Shown here piece by piece: positions 10,864-23,678 of a stretch of DNA of 64,000 nucleotides. The DNA is taken from NCBI GenBank assembly GCA_907165135.1, contig OU015568.1, positions 16,751,208 through 16,815,207 on the forward strand, read 5' to 3'. Every line of letters starts with the position of its first letter. Position 1 is the first letter of the stretch. The position numbers and the translations under genes were made by a program. The notes beneath the pieces are model-generated. The model was given only the letters and a program-made list of their open reading frames with translations, searched no databases and was not told the origin of the DNA. Source of the DNA: Oikopleura dioica (taxonomy: Eukaryota > Chordata > Appendicularia > Copelata > Oikopleuridae).

Positions 10864-13847
10864 TTAGCGGCTGGAGACGGAGATGAGACCGCAGTCGACC
10901 AGCTTCTGGATTTTCTGGGCAATGTCGGGGTTCTTCATGTGCTCCATCGCCGCTTGAGGGTTCTGCTGCATCTGAAACCGGGGTTTAGTTGAGAAATCCG
11001 AACATCGGCAATATCGGGCCGGATTTCGAAATTATATCGGTAATCTTCGACATACAATAGCAGTTTTTTGCCCATATCTTCCCCTGGGCTCGGCAAACTG
11101 AGCTGTGTATAAACCTGTCACAGGTCCTGTTTCCTGTTTTTGGGGAACCTGTCTGAGTACCTGTGTAAAATCGGGTAATAATTTGGGCATGTCCTGTGTA
11201 CCTGTGTAAAATTGGGGAAAAAATTTTCTTTAGCTGTCCCTGTTCTTGTTTCTGTCTTAAACAGGCCTGTGTTTCCCGCTCAGGTCCTGACCGTAGACGG
11301 GTTCCCGTGTAACAAGGTCAGGAACCGCATAAGTCAGGGAAAATGTTTAAAGAAATCAATAGCGAAAGACGTAAAAGGAGTTCAACAATCAAAATATCCG
11401 ATAAATTCGCGTCTTTTTGTTTCCTTGTAATATTTTTTCTCAGAAATATCCTGTTTTCTGACCTGCTCAGACCTGTTCATGCAGGCCCTGACCTGTGTAA
11501 CCTGTTTGATAAGCTGTGTAAAAAAACCTGTCTGAGTACCTGTCTAAAATCAGGATATTTTTGCTTCCTGACCTGTGTACCTGTGTAAAATATGGGACAG
11601 AAATTTTTTTTCCTGTTCCTGTGTCTGTTCCTGACACAGTTTGCCGAGCCCAGATCTTCCCCTTTGGCCTATAAATTTACCTGTTCGAGGATCATTCTCA
11701 TCGATGGGTCGCCCATGATCGCCTGGATCTCTGGGTCATTCATCGCACGGGCTCTGACTTGTTCGGGGTCGTTTCTGGCGGCGTACTTCAGCGACATCAC
11801 TCTGTTCATGCCGTCCTGGGCTTCTTTGGCGTTGGGGTCGAGTTCGATTGCTTTCTAAAGAAGAATCGTTTTTTTCTCGTAAATAAATCTTCCACTTACT
11901 CTGTAGGACTCGAGGGCATTGTCGAGCTGTTTCTGGGCTTCCAAAACGGAGCCCTTTCGGATCCAGCATTTGACGAAGTCGGGCTTGAACTTGAGCGCCT
12001 CTTCGCAATCTTTCTGCGCTCGGTGGAACTCCATCAACTTCGCGTAGCAGCCGGCTCTGTTCGAAAGGAGCTTCGCTTTCATGTCCTTAAATCCTTCATC
12101 ATTTTATGAAAGAGAGGTTGAAACTTACGCAGTCTCCATCAGCAGTTCGCTTGAGCCCTTCCTCGTACGACTTGATCGCGTCTGGGAAAGCACCCTTTTT
12201 GAAGAACTCGTTTCCTTTGTCCTTTGCTTCCTGGGCCTTCGTTTCATCGAAATAGGCCACTCGCTTTGCTTCCTTCGCTTGTTTTTCAAGCTAGATTTAG
12301 GTTAGACTGAGTAGAAAAGAAGAGGGATGACTTTACCTTTTGAACTATCTGGAGAGTGTCCTTTTCTCGGTGCTCGGAGAGCGACTTGTTGTACCACTTG
12401 ATGGCTAAAATTAACAAGTAAGACTCTCCTATCTTTAGCTAGAAGATTACCATCATCAAAGTTCTTTTCCTTCTCGTAGCACATGGCAACTCGTTTGAGA
12501 GCCTTGGCAATGGTCTTGTAATCTGCTCGGTTTTCTCGACCAACATCGACGGCTTTCAACGCGTATTCCCGGCACTGGTCGTAGTTGTCGATCTTGCCGG
12601 TCTTGGCCATTTCGAAGTAGCAGGTGGCCAAGTTGTTGACGTAAATCATCTCAGCCGGATCGAGCTCGACAGCCTTTTTGTAGTTCTTGACAGCGTTGTC
12701 GAAGTCTTTCTTCTTGTAAAACTCATTTCCAGCCGCCTTGGCTCGTTTTGCCTCTTCTTTTTCTTCGTCGATTGGTACTGGCTCTGGCTCGGGGGATTTC
12801 GAAGGCGTTGGCTCTGGCTTGGACTGCTTGGGCTCGGAAGGACCGGAGTCGGTGTCCATGTCGTCGAAGGACATTTTTGGACCTTTGGGCATTTCTTGGT
12901 TAGCTTTGTTGTCGGCAGTGGGGTTGACAACGGGATTGCCTTGGTCATCGGCGCCGAGGTTGATTCCGAACATGACTTGGAGAGTCGCTTGCATTCGAGG
13001 ATCGCCCATGTGCTGAAAGAAATGATGATGAAAGGAAACAACGAAGAATATAGAAAGATCTCCTCAAGATTATTCACAAAACTGATTTTTGTGGGTCCAA
13101 AATTATTAATAAAATATCAAAAATCAAGCCCAAGAATGTCGATTTTGGCACTAGAAATAATTGCACCCTTCTCTGATTGGCTGAAAATTGACAATATAGG
13201 GTCGATCATCAAGAGCTTTACCAACAATTTAGGGCGGAAATAATGATAACTTGCAATGAATTATGAAAATTTTGTGATTCTACCTTCATGGCATTGGAAG
13301 GATTGGCAGAAAGCTCCTGAAGCATCTGCAAATAAGAAGGATCGCTCATGTAATTCTTCGTTCGCGGATCGGTCGCCAACTTTTGAAAGATTTCAGCCGG
13401 ATTTCCGCCGAATGGATTTCCCATCGGCTGCGAACCGCCGGGGCCGGAGAGTTTGTTCTTGAGGTTCTCAACTTCGGTCTTTGTCGCGGCGTTGTTGGGG
13501 TCGAGCTTGAGAGATTCTTCGTAAGCGATTTTCGCCTCTTCAAGTCGGTTCAATCCGACCAAAGCGGCTCCCTTCCGCGAGTAGCCTTTTGGCCATGTGG
13601 GCTCAAGTTCAATTGCTTTCACTGCGTCGCTAGAAAAGAAAGATTAGAGATAGAGAATAACGGTGGATTCTTACTCGTGAGCTTTCTGGTATTCACTCTT
13701 TTTCGCGAAGGCGGCTGATCGGTTCGAGTAGAAGACCTTGTTTGTAGGATTCAAGGCGATCGCTTCGGTATATTTTCCGATGGCTCCATCCAAATCGTTC
13801 TTTTTGAGAAGCTCGTTTCCTTCGTTTTTCAAAGCGTCCGCGCTCAT
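10864..13847 (-). CDS. STIP1: Stress-induced phosphoprotein 1 (Hsp70-Hsp90 organising co-chaperone)
   Basis: Cytosolic co-chaperone that bridges Hsp70 and Hsp90. Eight exons: 13675-13847, 13284-13629, 12451-13012, 12337-12404, 12129-12290, 11900-12085, 11681-11854 and 10864-10971. Together they give 592 residues, against about 540 in vertebrates. The start [16 protein letters not shown] opens TPR1. A DP/STI1 repeat with paired DP and Met-rich helices follows ([14 protein letters not shown]), then an acidic Pro-rich linker, TPR2A, TPR2B and a final DP repeat ending in GLISVSSR. All introns are GT-AG. The last intron carries a 570-bp hAT-like insertion. It is divergent from ARFGEF across ~790 bp. 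The final exon has a stray copy near 31.8 kb. Confidence 0.95.
11084..11653. mobile_element. hAT-type MITE in the last STIP1 intron
   Basis: Ends are the inverted repeat CTGGGCTCGGCAAACTG and its complement. Both sides carry the 8-bp duplication ATCTTCCC (11076-11083 and 11654-11661). The interior is built of degenerate ACCTGTGTAAAAT-like words. It has no coding capacity. Its ends resemble those of the palindromic family seen elsewhere in the window. Confidence 0.9.
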
Positions 13848-14636
13848 TTCTGTAACACGACTTTCTCTGAAATCAACGAGTTTTGAGTTTAATCTACTTT
13901 TATAAATAAGAGGGTAAGCGCGGAAAATCACAACTTTCTTGTTGTAAAATGAGTAATTTTCTTAGAAAAACTCAATCAAAAAGATCGATGATTGATCAGT
14001 CAACTTCTGACTGAGCGATCTTCAAAAATCTTCTTTCTTCGCGTCATTTCATTTCAATCAAACTTTTCTCTAATTCATGAAAAATACTCCTGGCAAAGTG
14101 TCAAGAATAAAAGTGAGAAAGAATTCTAAATCGAAAAAATCGAGAAAAAATGAGTCAGCGCGCTCCGACCAATGAATCGCTTCTTTTTCCGACAAACCAA
14201 AAATTCCAGAATTTACGAGAAAGCCCTAGAAACTCAATTATTTCTGATTTTCTCAATTTTATTTTTATTAAGAAAAATATCAATTTTCTTCAGTAAAAAT
14301 TCATCAACAAATTTCTAAAAAAAATTTCAATTTTAATTTTTCTTCTGAAAATTTTCCCTCCAAAAACCAGTTTTTTCAGAATTCCTGGATAGTCAAGGTT
14401 GACCGCTTTTAACTGCTGAACTGATCCGGCCCAGGGGCCAAAATTAGCGCTGTTTTTTCAAAAAGCAATAATAATAAATTTCGAGAAAATTTCCTTCTAA
14501 GATTTTTTTCTCAAGAGATTTTCTCAGTTTTCTTTTTAGAAATGATTCGATAGGAAAAACAAGAAAGAGACGAAAATTGAATTGAAATCGAAGAATTGTG
14601 AAAACGGAAAATTCAAGAAAAAAAGAATAATCGAAG
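13848..14636. promoter_or_regulatory. Shared region between divergent STIP1 and ARFGEF
   Basis: A 789-bp AT-rich gap between two head-to-head start codons, so it should hold both promoters. I see no TATA box or heat-shock element that I can defend. A TTACAG 3 bases before the STIP1 ATG could be a cis or trans splice acceptor. Confidence 0.4.
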
Positions 14637-17600
14637 ATGTTTTCCGTTCAGCAAGCTTTGGAGAAAATTTCGAATGATCGCGAATTGAAAAGAAGGTACT
14701 GCCACTTCATACTGTATCCTTGGCTCGGCACTCTGCGTAGAAAACCTGAGTTAGGGTCCAAAGAGCCGTTCCGTGGCTTTACATTGAAGATCTTTCAAAT
14801 CCTGACTCAGGTTTTCTTCACAGGTTGCTGAGCCAAGGTTTAGTTTCTTTTTCCGCTAAAAACCCGTGTTTAGCCACAATGCGGAGTTGAAAAAAGAAAC
14901 CTCTTCTGCCCTGCTCCGCCTCAAAGATCCCGATCAAAATCCCGAAAAAGAAGATCTTCAGCAAAAATCCTCTCGCCATGCGGAAATCGCGATTCGCACA
15001 CTCGAACTCGGCTGCAAGTCGAAATCCCCGTCGATTCAAATTGTCGCCATTGACACGCTTTGCAAAGTTCTAGCGCACGCGCAGTATCTCGGAAATACGC
15101 CCGACCCAGACGAGGAGAATCCAAATCGTTTGGCGATTGATCGCGTTTTGTTATCCGTCGCGGACGCGTTCCAAGGAGTCAATACAGACGAAAACGTACA
15201 GCTTCAAATCATCAAGGCGCTTCTTACAGCTGTTAGTTCCAACCACATCGCCGTTCATGAAACTACGCTGCTGAACTCGGTGAGGACGATCTACAACATT
15301 CACCTGGCTTCAAAATCGCTTGTGAATCAAACTACTGCGAGAGCGACATTAACCCAAATCCTGTCATTGGTGTTTTCGAGAATGGAGACGGCTGCCTTGG
15401 AAGAAATTGAATACATTCAGGTTCGAGAGCTTCATCTTTTCTTCTCTTATAATCGCAAAATAGAAATATATTCTGATTAACCCTGCAGAGGTAAAACACT
15501 TATAATTTATCCTTATCCCCATTTATCTTCTCCTAAATCCAGGGCCAACTTTTAACCAATTTTCAGGAAGAAGAAAAGCTACTAGAAAACTCTTCCGACG
15601 ATAGCTCGGAATCAATCGCCAAGTACGCGTTAGATCTGGCGATTCTCCGGGCAACGCGAAAGAAAACCAACCTCGCCGTTCTCCAAAAAGACGCATTTCT
15701 CGTCTTTCGATCGTTATGCAAACTTTCCATGAAACCTCTGGCAGATGGTCCTCCCGATCCTCGATCGCCAGAGCTTCGATCCAAAGTTTTATCTCTTCAA
15801 TTGATCCTATCCGTTCTTCAAAACGCTGGGCCGGAGTTTCGACGGAATGCAACCTTCTCAAATGCTATCAAACAATATCTCTGCGTCGCTCTTTCCAAAA
15901 ACGGCGTTTCAACGGTCCCAGAAGTTTTTGAACTCAGTTTGGCGATATTCTTGAGCCTCTTGTCCGGCTTCAAGACGCATTTGAAGGCCCAAATCGAAGT
16001 TTTCTTCAAGGAAATTTTCTTGAGCATCATTGAAAGTCCCAGTTCTACGTTTGTCCACAGAGCGCTGGTTCTTGAGGCCTTAGCGAGGATTTGCGCCGAC
16101 AGTCAATCAGTAGTCGATCTTTATGTCAACTATGATTGCGACATCAACGCTGCGAATATCTTCGAAAGACTGGTCGGCAACTTAGCCCGACTGGTTCAGA
16201 CAAAAACGAGAAAAGCGGAAGATTTTGAAGAGGAGTCGATAATTCGGATGAAAGCGCTTGATTGCTTGGTGAATATTTTGAAATGCATGGCCGAGTGGTC
16301 CCGTGATTTGTACATCAATCCACACTCGGAAATGTCCATCATGGGCAAAGAGTTCAGATCCGCAAGCGAAGTAGACACACTCGAAGTTGACACAAATGGG
16401 GTAACATCAACTTCCGACAATAGCGATTCTGGTTACAAACAGGGCGAGTCCCAAATGATCGAGCAACTGGAAAGGCTAAAAAGTCACAAGGCAAAGCTCG
16501 AAGCCGCCATTGCCCTCTTCAACAAAAAGCCAAAGAAAGGGTTGAAAGCGTTCATCGAGCTTGATGTAACGAAAGACGACCCGAAAGAAATCGGTAAATT
16601 CCTCCTCCGCGAAGAGCGATTATCCCCAGACGCCATCGGAGAACTCCTGGGCGAAGGAGACCAATACAACATCAACATCATGCATGCATACGTCGATTTG
16701 CTCGATTTCTCGCAGCTTGGCTTCGTCGCTGCAATTAGGAAGTTCCTTTCAGGCTTTAGGCTGCCTGGAGAAGCGCAGAAAATTGATAGACTAATGGAAA
16801 AACTAGCCGCTCGTTATGTACAGTGTAATCCTGAAAATGCTACTTTTGCTTCTGCCGATGCTGCTTACGTTTTAGGAAAGGGGTCACTTTAATCCTTATT
16901 TAGCAAACAGAGAGTTCAAAATAACGACCCCGTGAAAAGCTTATAGTATAATTATGCTGACAACAGATCTACACTCCGCTCAGGTCAAGAAAAAGATGAC
17001 CGTCGAAGATTACATCAAAATGAATCGCGGAATCAACAACGACTCCGACTTGCCGCCAGATTACTTGACGGCAATCTACAACGAAATCAAGGAAGAGCCC
17101 ATTTCGCTCAAGAAACAACAGCATCATGCTCCCGAAAATGCAACAATGACTGATAAGCTCCGGAAGAAAATCTACGAGTCGGAGATGGAATCCATCGCGA
17201 CTACAGCTAAGGCGTTGATGGAAGCTGTAAGTCACGTGACAGCAACTTTCGTTTCTACTTCGCATTCCGAGCATGTCAGGCCAATGTTCAAGATGGTTTG
17301 GCGACCTGCTCTCGCCGCATTTTCCTTTCTCTTACAATACCAAAGTCAGAAAGAAATCGTCTCCCTGGTTCTTGATGGAGTTCGCTGCGCCATCCGCCTC
17401 TCAGGAATCTTCAGATTAGACTTGGAACGAGACAGTTTTATAGGAATTCTTTCGCGCTTTTCGCTCCTTCAGCAGACTTCAGGAGTTCAAGAAATGCAAA
17501 CGAAAAATATCGACGCAATCAAAACTCTCATTATGGTCGCTTACACGGACGGTAATTACTTGGGAACAACTTGGGCGGAAGTTTTACGCTGCATTTCGCA

Positions 17601-20564
17601 GCTAGAATTCCTCCAGCACATCGGCACTGGTGTGAAGGAAGCAGGAGGAGATAAATCACATGATCTTCAACGATCCCTGGCGGAGACCTCGATTCAATCG
17701 GTCGTTGTTGCTGTGGACAAAATATTCGCTGAATCTTGCAAGTTGAATGGTGAAGCAATTGTTGATTTCACCAGAGCGCTCTGTCAGGTAAACTCTTTTT
17801 CCTTCCTTTTTATCTGATCGTTTTGTAGGTGTCCGCAGATGAGCTGAAGCAAAGTCCCCCACGAATGTATTCGTTGACAAAATTGGTGGAGATTTCGTAC
17901 TACAACATGGGCCGTATTCGTCTTCAATGGAGTCGAGTTTGGTCCGTCCTTGGCGAGCATTTCACCAAAACTGGCTGCTCAGAAGATGGTGAGACTTTTA
18001 ATCTTGCTTTTTCTTTTTCAATTATTTCTTTCAGAGTCAATCGCTGCCTTCGCCCTTGATTCCCTCCGCCAACTGTCGATAAAATATCTCGAAAAAGGAG
18101 AATTGCCCAATTACAAGTTCCAAAATGATTTCCTCCGTCCGTTTGAAACGATCATGAAGCGTACTACATCACTTGCCAATCAGGTTAGTTTTCAAGCCCG
18201 ATTCGACCATCTCAAAACCCAACTAGGACCTCGTTCTTCGCTGCATCGCGCAACTTGTCGACTCCAACCAGCACAACATCCGCTCTGGTTGGAAAAATGT
18301 CTTCGGCGTCCTTGGAATCGCCGCCGGATCCGACCGAGAAGCGATTGTCGAACTCGCTTTCACAACTACAACTTTGATTGCGAACCAAACTGTTGTTCGA
18401 AATTGGGGAATTCTAGCGCCATACCTACAAGACTGCGTCAAGTGCTTGTCCGAGTTCGCGTGCAACCCGCAGTTTCCAGATACGTCCATGGAGGCGATTA
18501 GGCTTATCAGAGTTGTTGCTGATCACATTGCCGCGAATCAGAAAGCTTTCGAAAGCTTGTCAGGAGATGATATTTCGAATATTCCACTGGGCGATCGAGT
18601 TTGGCTCAGAGGCTGGTTTCCGCTTATGTTTGAGCTTTCCGCAGTGATCAGGTTAAATAAATGGCTCTTCAATTTCAGCGCTTGAAATCTTGCTATTGTA
18701 TTTATTCAAATTTGAAATCAGGACACCGATAGGGACCAAAGACGAAGAGTAAGCACAGTAATAACTGTTTGAAAGCTTCATGCATATTAAAAATGAAGCT
18801 TTCGAAGCTCAAACACTCAAAACTTGAAAAACAGCTTTTGAATTAAGAATTTCCATGTCTATATTTTGTAACAAGAAATCACAGACAACACTAACGCTTC
18901 TTACGAACATTCTAGCGCTTGTTTTTTTACTGAAAATTCTAGTCGATGCAAACTGGATGTGAGGACGAGAGCGCTGACTGTTATGTTCGAGCTGATCAAA
19001 TCCCATGGTGGAAATTTCAAACCAAATTGGTGGGAAGGTCAGTAACCCTTTCCCAAGCCCTTTTCCATGATTTTTCCACTAGATTTGTTCAACGTCTTAT
19101 TCCGCGTTTTCGACGGGTTGAAGTTGCCAGAAGCCGTCGAGCGGCGGGAATGGATGGACACAACTTGCCACCACGCTCTTTTCGCCGTCTGCGATGTGTT
19201 TTCGTACTACTACTCGACGCTCGCCCCACTGCTGTTAAAAGACATGCACAACCATTTGGTCTGGTGCATCAAGCAAAAATCCCCCCAACTCGCCCAAGGA
19301 TCCTGCAACTGCCTTGAAAATCTTGTCCTCGCAAATCAGGTGAATTTTCTTAAATTTCTAGCGCTAAAAACTCCTTCACAAAGGCGGTGTTTGACGAAGC
19401 AGAGTGGAAAGAGTTCCTCAACTGCTTCAGAAGAATCAAATCCGAGTCCGATCTTTCCGGACAGCCGGAAATTCAACGAATGGTCGAAAAAGAGCTCGTT
19501 CATGCGATTGAAGCAGTCTTGAACACGACTAAAAAGGCCAAACGAAGTCCTTCGGTAAATATTTTGAATTCTTTTTGATGATGTCCTTCTAATAATGAAA
19601 TGTTCACCTTTCAGGTCATAACTTCATTTTACCACTTTCGAAATGAATTATGTTATTTTTGGGTAAAATTTTTTATCAAAATTGAGCTGGTATTAAAAAA
19701 ATTCTTTGGAATCTTAGCCTGAGCCCAGCAGCCTTGTAGAAAACATGAGTCAGGATTCTGAAAGAGCGTTGATGAGAATTTTCTTTCAGGACCCTGACTC
19801 AGGTTTTCTACACAGGCTGCTTACTAAGCAGTGCTTAGCCCAGATCTTAGCTGTAGAAATCCAAAAGAAAACCTTTTCCTAACACTTCTTTTTTAGGAAA
19901 CGGATGAAAAATTAGAAAGTCTTTCCGCTCCCGGCTGGGTTCTCTTCGAGCTCTGCGAGCTCTTAGGCGACATTGGCGCAAAAGCCCGCGCTCCTCACAC
20001 TTCTCAACAAGCCTGCATTCGGCAATTACAGTTGCTCTTCCAGCTCGTTTCTTATGATGAATTCGCGGAAAGGGTGCACAATCAACTCAAAGAAAGCTGT
20101 AGCTTTGTAAGTTTTCTTTCCTCCTTCATCCTCTATTGCTTTTTCAGGCTCTAAAATCTGTCCTTCAAAACGCAACTTACCATTCTTGGCAACTAACGCA
20201 AGAAGTTATCAATGGAGTGTTATCCCTTAACTCTCAGGTAGGAAATCGCATTCGCATCAATTATAACTAAGGAAGCGACAAAAATGGCCAAAAAGATTTT
20301 TGTCCTTCTGATTGGTCGAAAAATGTCGCAAAAGCGCGATCAGATATGCGACAAAATTTATGTCGCTGTCTCATCGAATTTTTGAAAATCGATCTTTTGT
20401 CGCTTTTCCTAAATTTGCTCTAGAAATTCGCCATCCACGCTGCTACAATTCACAAGCTTCTGTGCGACCTGCTTATCATCGAATGTCCCGTCGAAGTTCG
20501 CCAACTGATGTCCAAGTATTTCATGCGCGCCGGCATGCTAGCTGGCCTCACGCAAACCAGTTAA
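14637..20564 (+). CDS. ARFGEF1/2: BIG-type Arf guanine nucleotide exchange factor (Sec7 domain)
   Basis: Activates Arf GTPases at the Golgi/TGN. Thirteen exons: 14637-14695, 14874-15420, 15567-16875, 16940-17787, 17829-17988, 18035-18183, 18227-18651, 18943-19037, 19083-19339, 19384-19554, 19897-20106, 20148-20237 and 20424-20564. They give about 1486 residues. The order is an N-terminal DCB/HUS-like region, a Sec7 domain (about residues 500-700) with the catalytic Glu loop [12 protein letters not shown] and MLTTDLHS, then HDS repeats ([26 protein letters not shown]). The intron 16876-16939 inside Sec7 begins GA and ends AG; reading it any other way breaks the conserved [12 protein letters not shown]. 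Introns 1 and 10 carry palindromic MITEs, and intron 12 carries another inverted-repeat element. Confidence 0.95.
14719..14838. repeat. Palindromic MITE, copy 1 (ARFGEF intron 1)
   Basis: Ends CCTTGGCTCGGCA and TGCTGAGCCAAGG, with AAAACCTGAGT and its complement inside. Confidence 0.85.
19720..19845. repeat. Palindromic MITE, copy 2 (ARFGEF intron 10)
   Basis: GTAGAAAACATGAGTCAGGA pairs with CCTGACTCAGGTTTTCTAC; the outer ends have diverged. Confidence 0.8.
20268..20411. repeat. Inverted-repeat element in ARFGEF intron 12
   Basis: TAAGGAAGCGACAAAAATGG at one end pairs with the complement of TTTTGTCGCTTTTCCTA at the other. GCGACAAAA words recur at about 20690-20900, suggesting further relatives downstream. 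Confidence 0.65.
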
Positions 20565-21170
20565 AAGTCGATCTTTCAATAGTTTCGTTCCACCATGTGC
20601 AATATCTTATTTCTAATTTTCTTATTGGTTAAATTTATAATTTCATTCAAAAAAGCATCCTGAAAAACATTCGCCATTTTGGAGGTAAATAACCCGCGCG
20701 AAAAATTTTTTCGACAAAATTTGCGTGGGCGGCAATTCAGTCATTGATTGGCCGAAAGGGAGAATCGACGTTTCTGATTAGCTAGTTGAAAATCTAAAAT
20801 TCGGATTCGCTAAACATTTTAGCCAATCAGAAGAGTCGACTCAGCTTATCGGCCAATCAGCGACAAAACTGCCACCAACACCATTTTTGTCGCTAGAATT
20901 TTGACGATTCGTGGCGTTTGCCTCCATTTTTTTGTAAAAACCAGCCGCCTGCTCATGCGTAACCATATAAAAATCGTATATTCTTCAAACTTCATATATG
21001 ACTCTACTATCGAGCCCCGAATTCTAGAGCTGGGCTCTGCTAGACGACAAAAATTAATAATCTTTTAACCTTACTCCTTCGTCGCTTCTTTCCTCTGTTT
21101 TTTTGTTCAATCATCCTATCATAAGTCTGATAATTAGATTGCGAAAATTCTACTTCTGTTTTATTTTATA
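20565..21170. other. Intergenic ARFGEF to RNF25
   Basis: No gene seen. It is rich in GCGACAAAA and AGCCAATCAG words in both orientations, probably degraded inverted-repeat elements. Confidence 0.5.
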
Positions 21171-23629
21171 ATGAAAATAAAGGAAAATCAGTATTCAGAG
21201 TTCAAAAGTAAAATCATGGAGTTTTTGTCTGAAGAGCTTCAAGAAGAGCTCGAATCGTTTGTCGCGATTTTCGAAGAAACGGAAATCAAAAATTTGGAAA
21301 ATGGAGTGAAATTGAAGCTTGAAATTTTTCCTTCAGATTGGTTTTCAATTTATATTTTTTTTTGTAAATAGTGTGTTTTTCTAGCTTTGTAAAATCAAAT
21401 AGAAGCCATAAAAATTGATTCTAACGATATGGTTGATGAAAATTTCTCCCAAAAAGGGTGATTTTATTTACACTACTCAGGCCGTGTCGCCTGAAATTTT
21501 GGCTGTGATCAGAGGAGTTCACTTGTAAGGACGAAGAACTTCTGAAATACTGCCCCTCATAAATCGATAGCTTCAAAAGTAAACGCTTTTGAACATATTT
21601 TATTAAAATTTCGATGCTGCCCCAGAATTAAAAGTATCCCAGGGTAGGTTTAAGGCTAGGGTGGTCGATTTGGCCCAAAGCAGGGCTCATAAACTCTGGA
21701 CTTGTGAATGCCAGAGTACCCCATAATAGCTTTAAATAGAGATCCATCCTAGATCTTATGAATTACAGAAGCTTTTTCCGTCATCCAAAGAAAAAAGCCA
21801 CTTCCGGTGCCTTCAAAGTTGGCATCTCGGCCAAAATCGCGAAAATAGCCCATCTTCAAGGCTCCAAAACTCCAAAGTTTGCATTATGGTCCTATCAACT
21901 CTTACTATTTTTCGATTTCTTAGACCCTAATCTTAAAATTTACAGAAGATTTTTTTTATTTGATCATTTTTTCTTTAGAAAATTTTTCAATAAACCAAGG
22001 TAACTATTTTTGACTATTCATTCCTATGAAATGCCCTGCGGGCATAGCCTAGACGCCACAAGCCCTACCCTAAATGAATGTCCTTAGAGTTAGCTTTCCA
22101 AAAATGTATCATATGCCACTATTGTAAAGGGTTGAAATTTCAAAATATTTGGTTCACTTTCAAAATACACTAATTTTCTGCAGCTTTAGTCGCAATTTCC
22201 GGGAGATCGAGTAGAGATAGCCAAAAAGTGCATAAGGAGTTTTTTGCTCCAAATTTTCCGAGGAATCCAAAAATGCGGGTCAAAAAAAGAACCTGAGACT
22301 TGGCCAAAATCGACCACCCTAGCCTTAATCTCATGAATACGAGTGATCTCCTCTGATCACAGTCAAAATTTCAGGCAACAAGTCCTGATAGTAATATATA
22401 TATGTGCTAGGGTCCGGAAGAGCTGTAACGAGAATTTAGACCAACTGCTTCGTTAGAATTCATCTTTATGGCTTCTTTTTCTTAAATCCATTTGAAAACC
22501 AATTTCTGAGTCTGAAAATGACGAAGACAAACGGTTATCTTGTACGATCGAAATCGAGGCTCAAAATGACGAAAAGGCAATTTCCATCTCTCGCTGCAAA
22601 GGTTTAACCAACGAGCGGCAGCTTCAACTGGATAAAATTGTGAAAGAAATGGTCGAAGCGGAGGATTCTTTGTTCGAAATCGTCGACGCCATTCGCGATG
22701 AAATTTCGAATATGAATGAAGTTCCCGATGGAGAGTGCCCCATTTGCCTGGAGGAGTTTGAATCGTTCGAAGAAAGCGAGAAGCTTGAATGCTATCATTT
22801 ATTCCATCGAGACTGTCTTTGGCAGTTTTGGAAGAGTTCCTTGCAGACAATTTGCGAGGAGAACAAGTCCCTGCCCGAGGATCACAAGAAACCAGAGCAA
22901 GTTTTTTGCCCAACCTGTCGAATAATTGTCCATATTCCAAAACGGAAAATTCTTAAATTCAAACCAAGGATACGAAAAATCAGCAACCGGGAAAGCCAAT
23001 TGATGGATAAATTTGCGACGATGGCGATCGAGAAACAGAAGAAGTTCTCGAAAAGTTTTCAGAGACAAATTGATGCAGGAGGACATTGGGACGAAAATGA
23101 AGGCATATTAATAGTGACGCGTGATCCTGTTCCTCCTCCAGTAACGGAAGACGAAGTTCAGCAAGAAGAACCAAAAACGGAGAATCCAGTAGTTGAGAAA
23201 AGGCCGGAAGTGACCAAGGAAAATCATAGAAAAAACTACAGACGGCCAAATAATAACCGCCGCCGACAAAATTGTACGGATAAAAATGATGAACAGAAAG
23301 AAAGTGGTACGGATAGTCAAAAACAACGGAACCATCCTCCTCGAAATCTCGAAAAAAGAAAAAACAGACAAAATAACAGACCTCGACCTCCACGGCCAGA
23401 GAATGATGAAGAAGAAAGTTCATCTCAGAAACCAAAAAATCAGCAAAGTCAACAAAATCGACGCCCTAGAAAACCAAAACCAAGAAATGAAGAATCGAGG
23501 AATGAAAACAATTCTAGCTCCAATAGAAATCCAAATAGTTCATCGAGACCTAACAACGCTAAACAAAACCGTCATCGGCCGAAAAAGTCGGAAACCCCTG
23601 CTCAATCAGTTCAAATGGATCAAGCCTGA
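21171..23629 (+). CDS. RNF25: RWD-RING E3 ubiquitin ligase, RNF25-like
   Basis: Predicted ubiquitin ligase. Exon 1 (from ATG 21171 to about 21339) holds the start of an RWD domain (QEELESFVAIFEE). Exon 2 (from about 22504) continues it (SRCKGLTNERQLQLDKIVKE), then a RING with CPICLEEF, YHLFHRDCLWQFW and CPTC. The large Cys-His spacing fits RNF25. A QRQIDAGG segment and a long basic Asn/Arg/Pro-rich tail follow. The ~1.17-kb gap between the exons is an inverted-repeat element, and joining at its edges restores one frame (FPSD then SES). A plain GT-AG splice there shifts the frame or drops the FPSD strand. AAMP starts 49 bp after the stop, as in an operon. Confidence 0.85.
21337..22503. mobile_element. 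Inverted-repeat element forming the RNF25 intron
   Basis: Starts ATTGGTTTTCAA and ends TTGAAAACCAAT. Further paired blocks inside are AGAAGCCATAAA with ATTCTAACGA, GCCTGAAATTTTG, CTGTGATCAGAGGAG and AAGGCTAGGGTGGTCGAT. It has no coding capacity. Its edges fall on the RWD exon boundaries within a few bases. Confidence 0.85.
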
Positions 23630-23678
23630 ATTCTAGATTTTTCAAATTTAGGATCAAAAATGATGAAAGAATTTTAGA

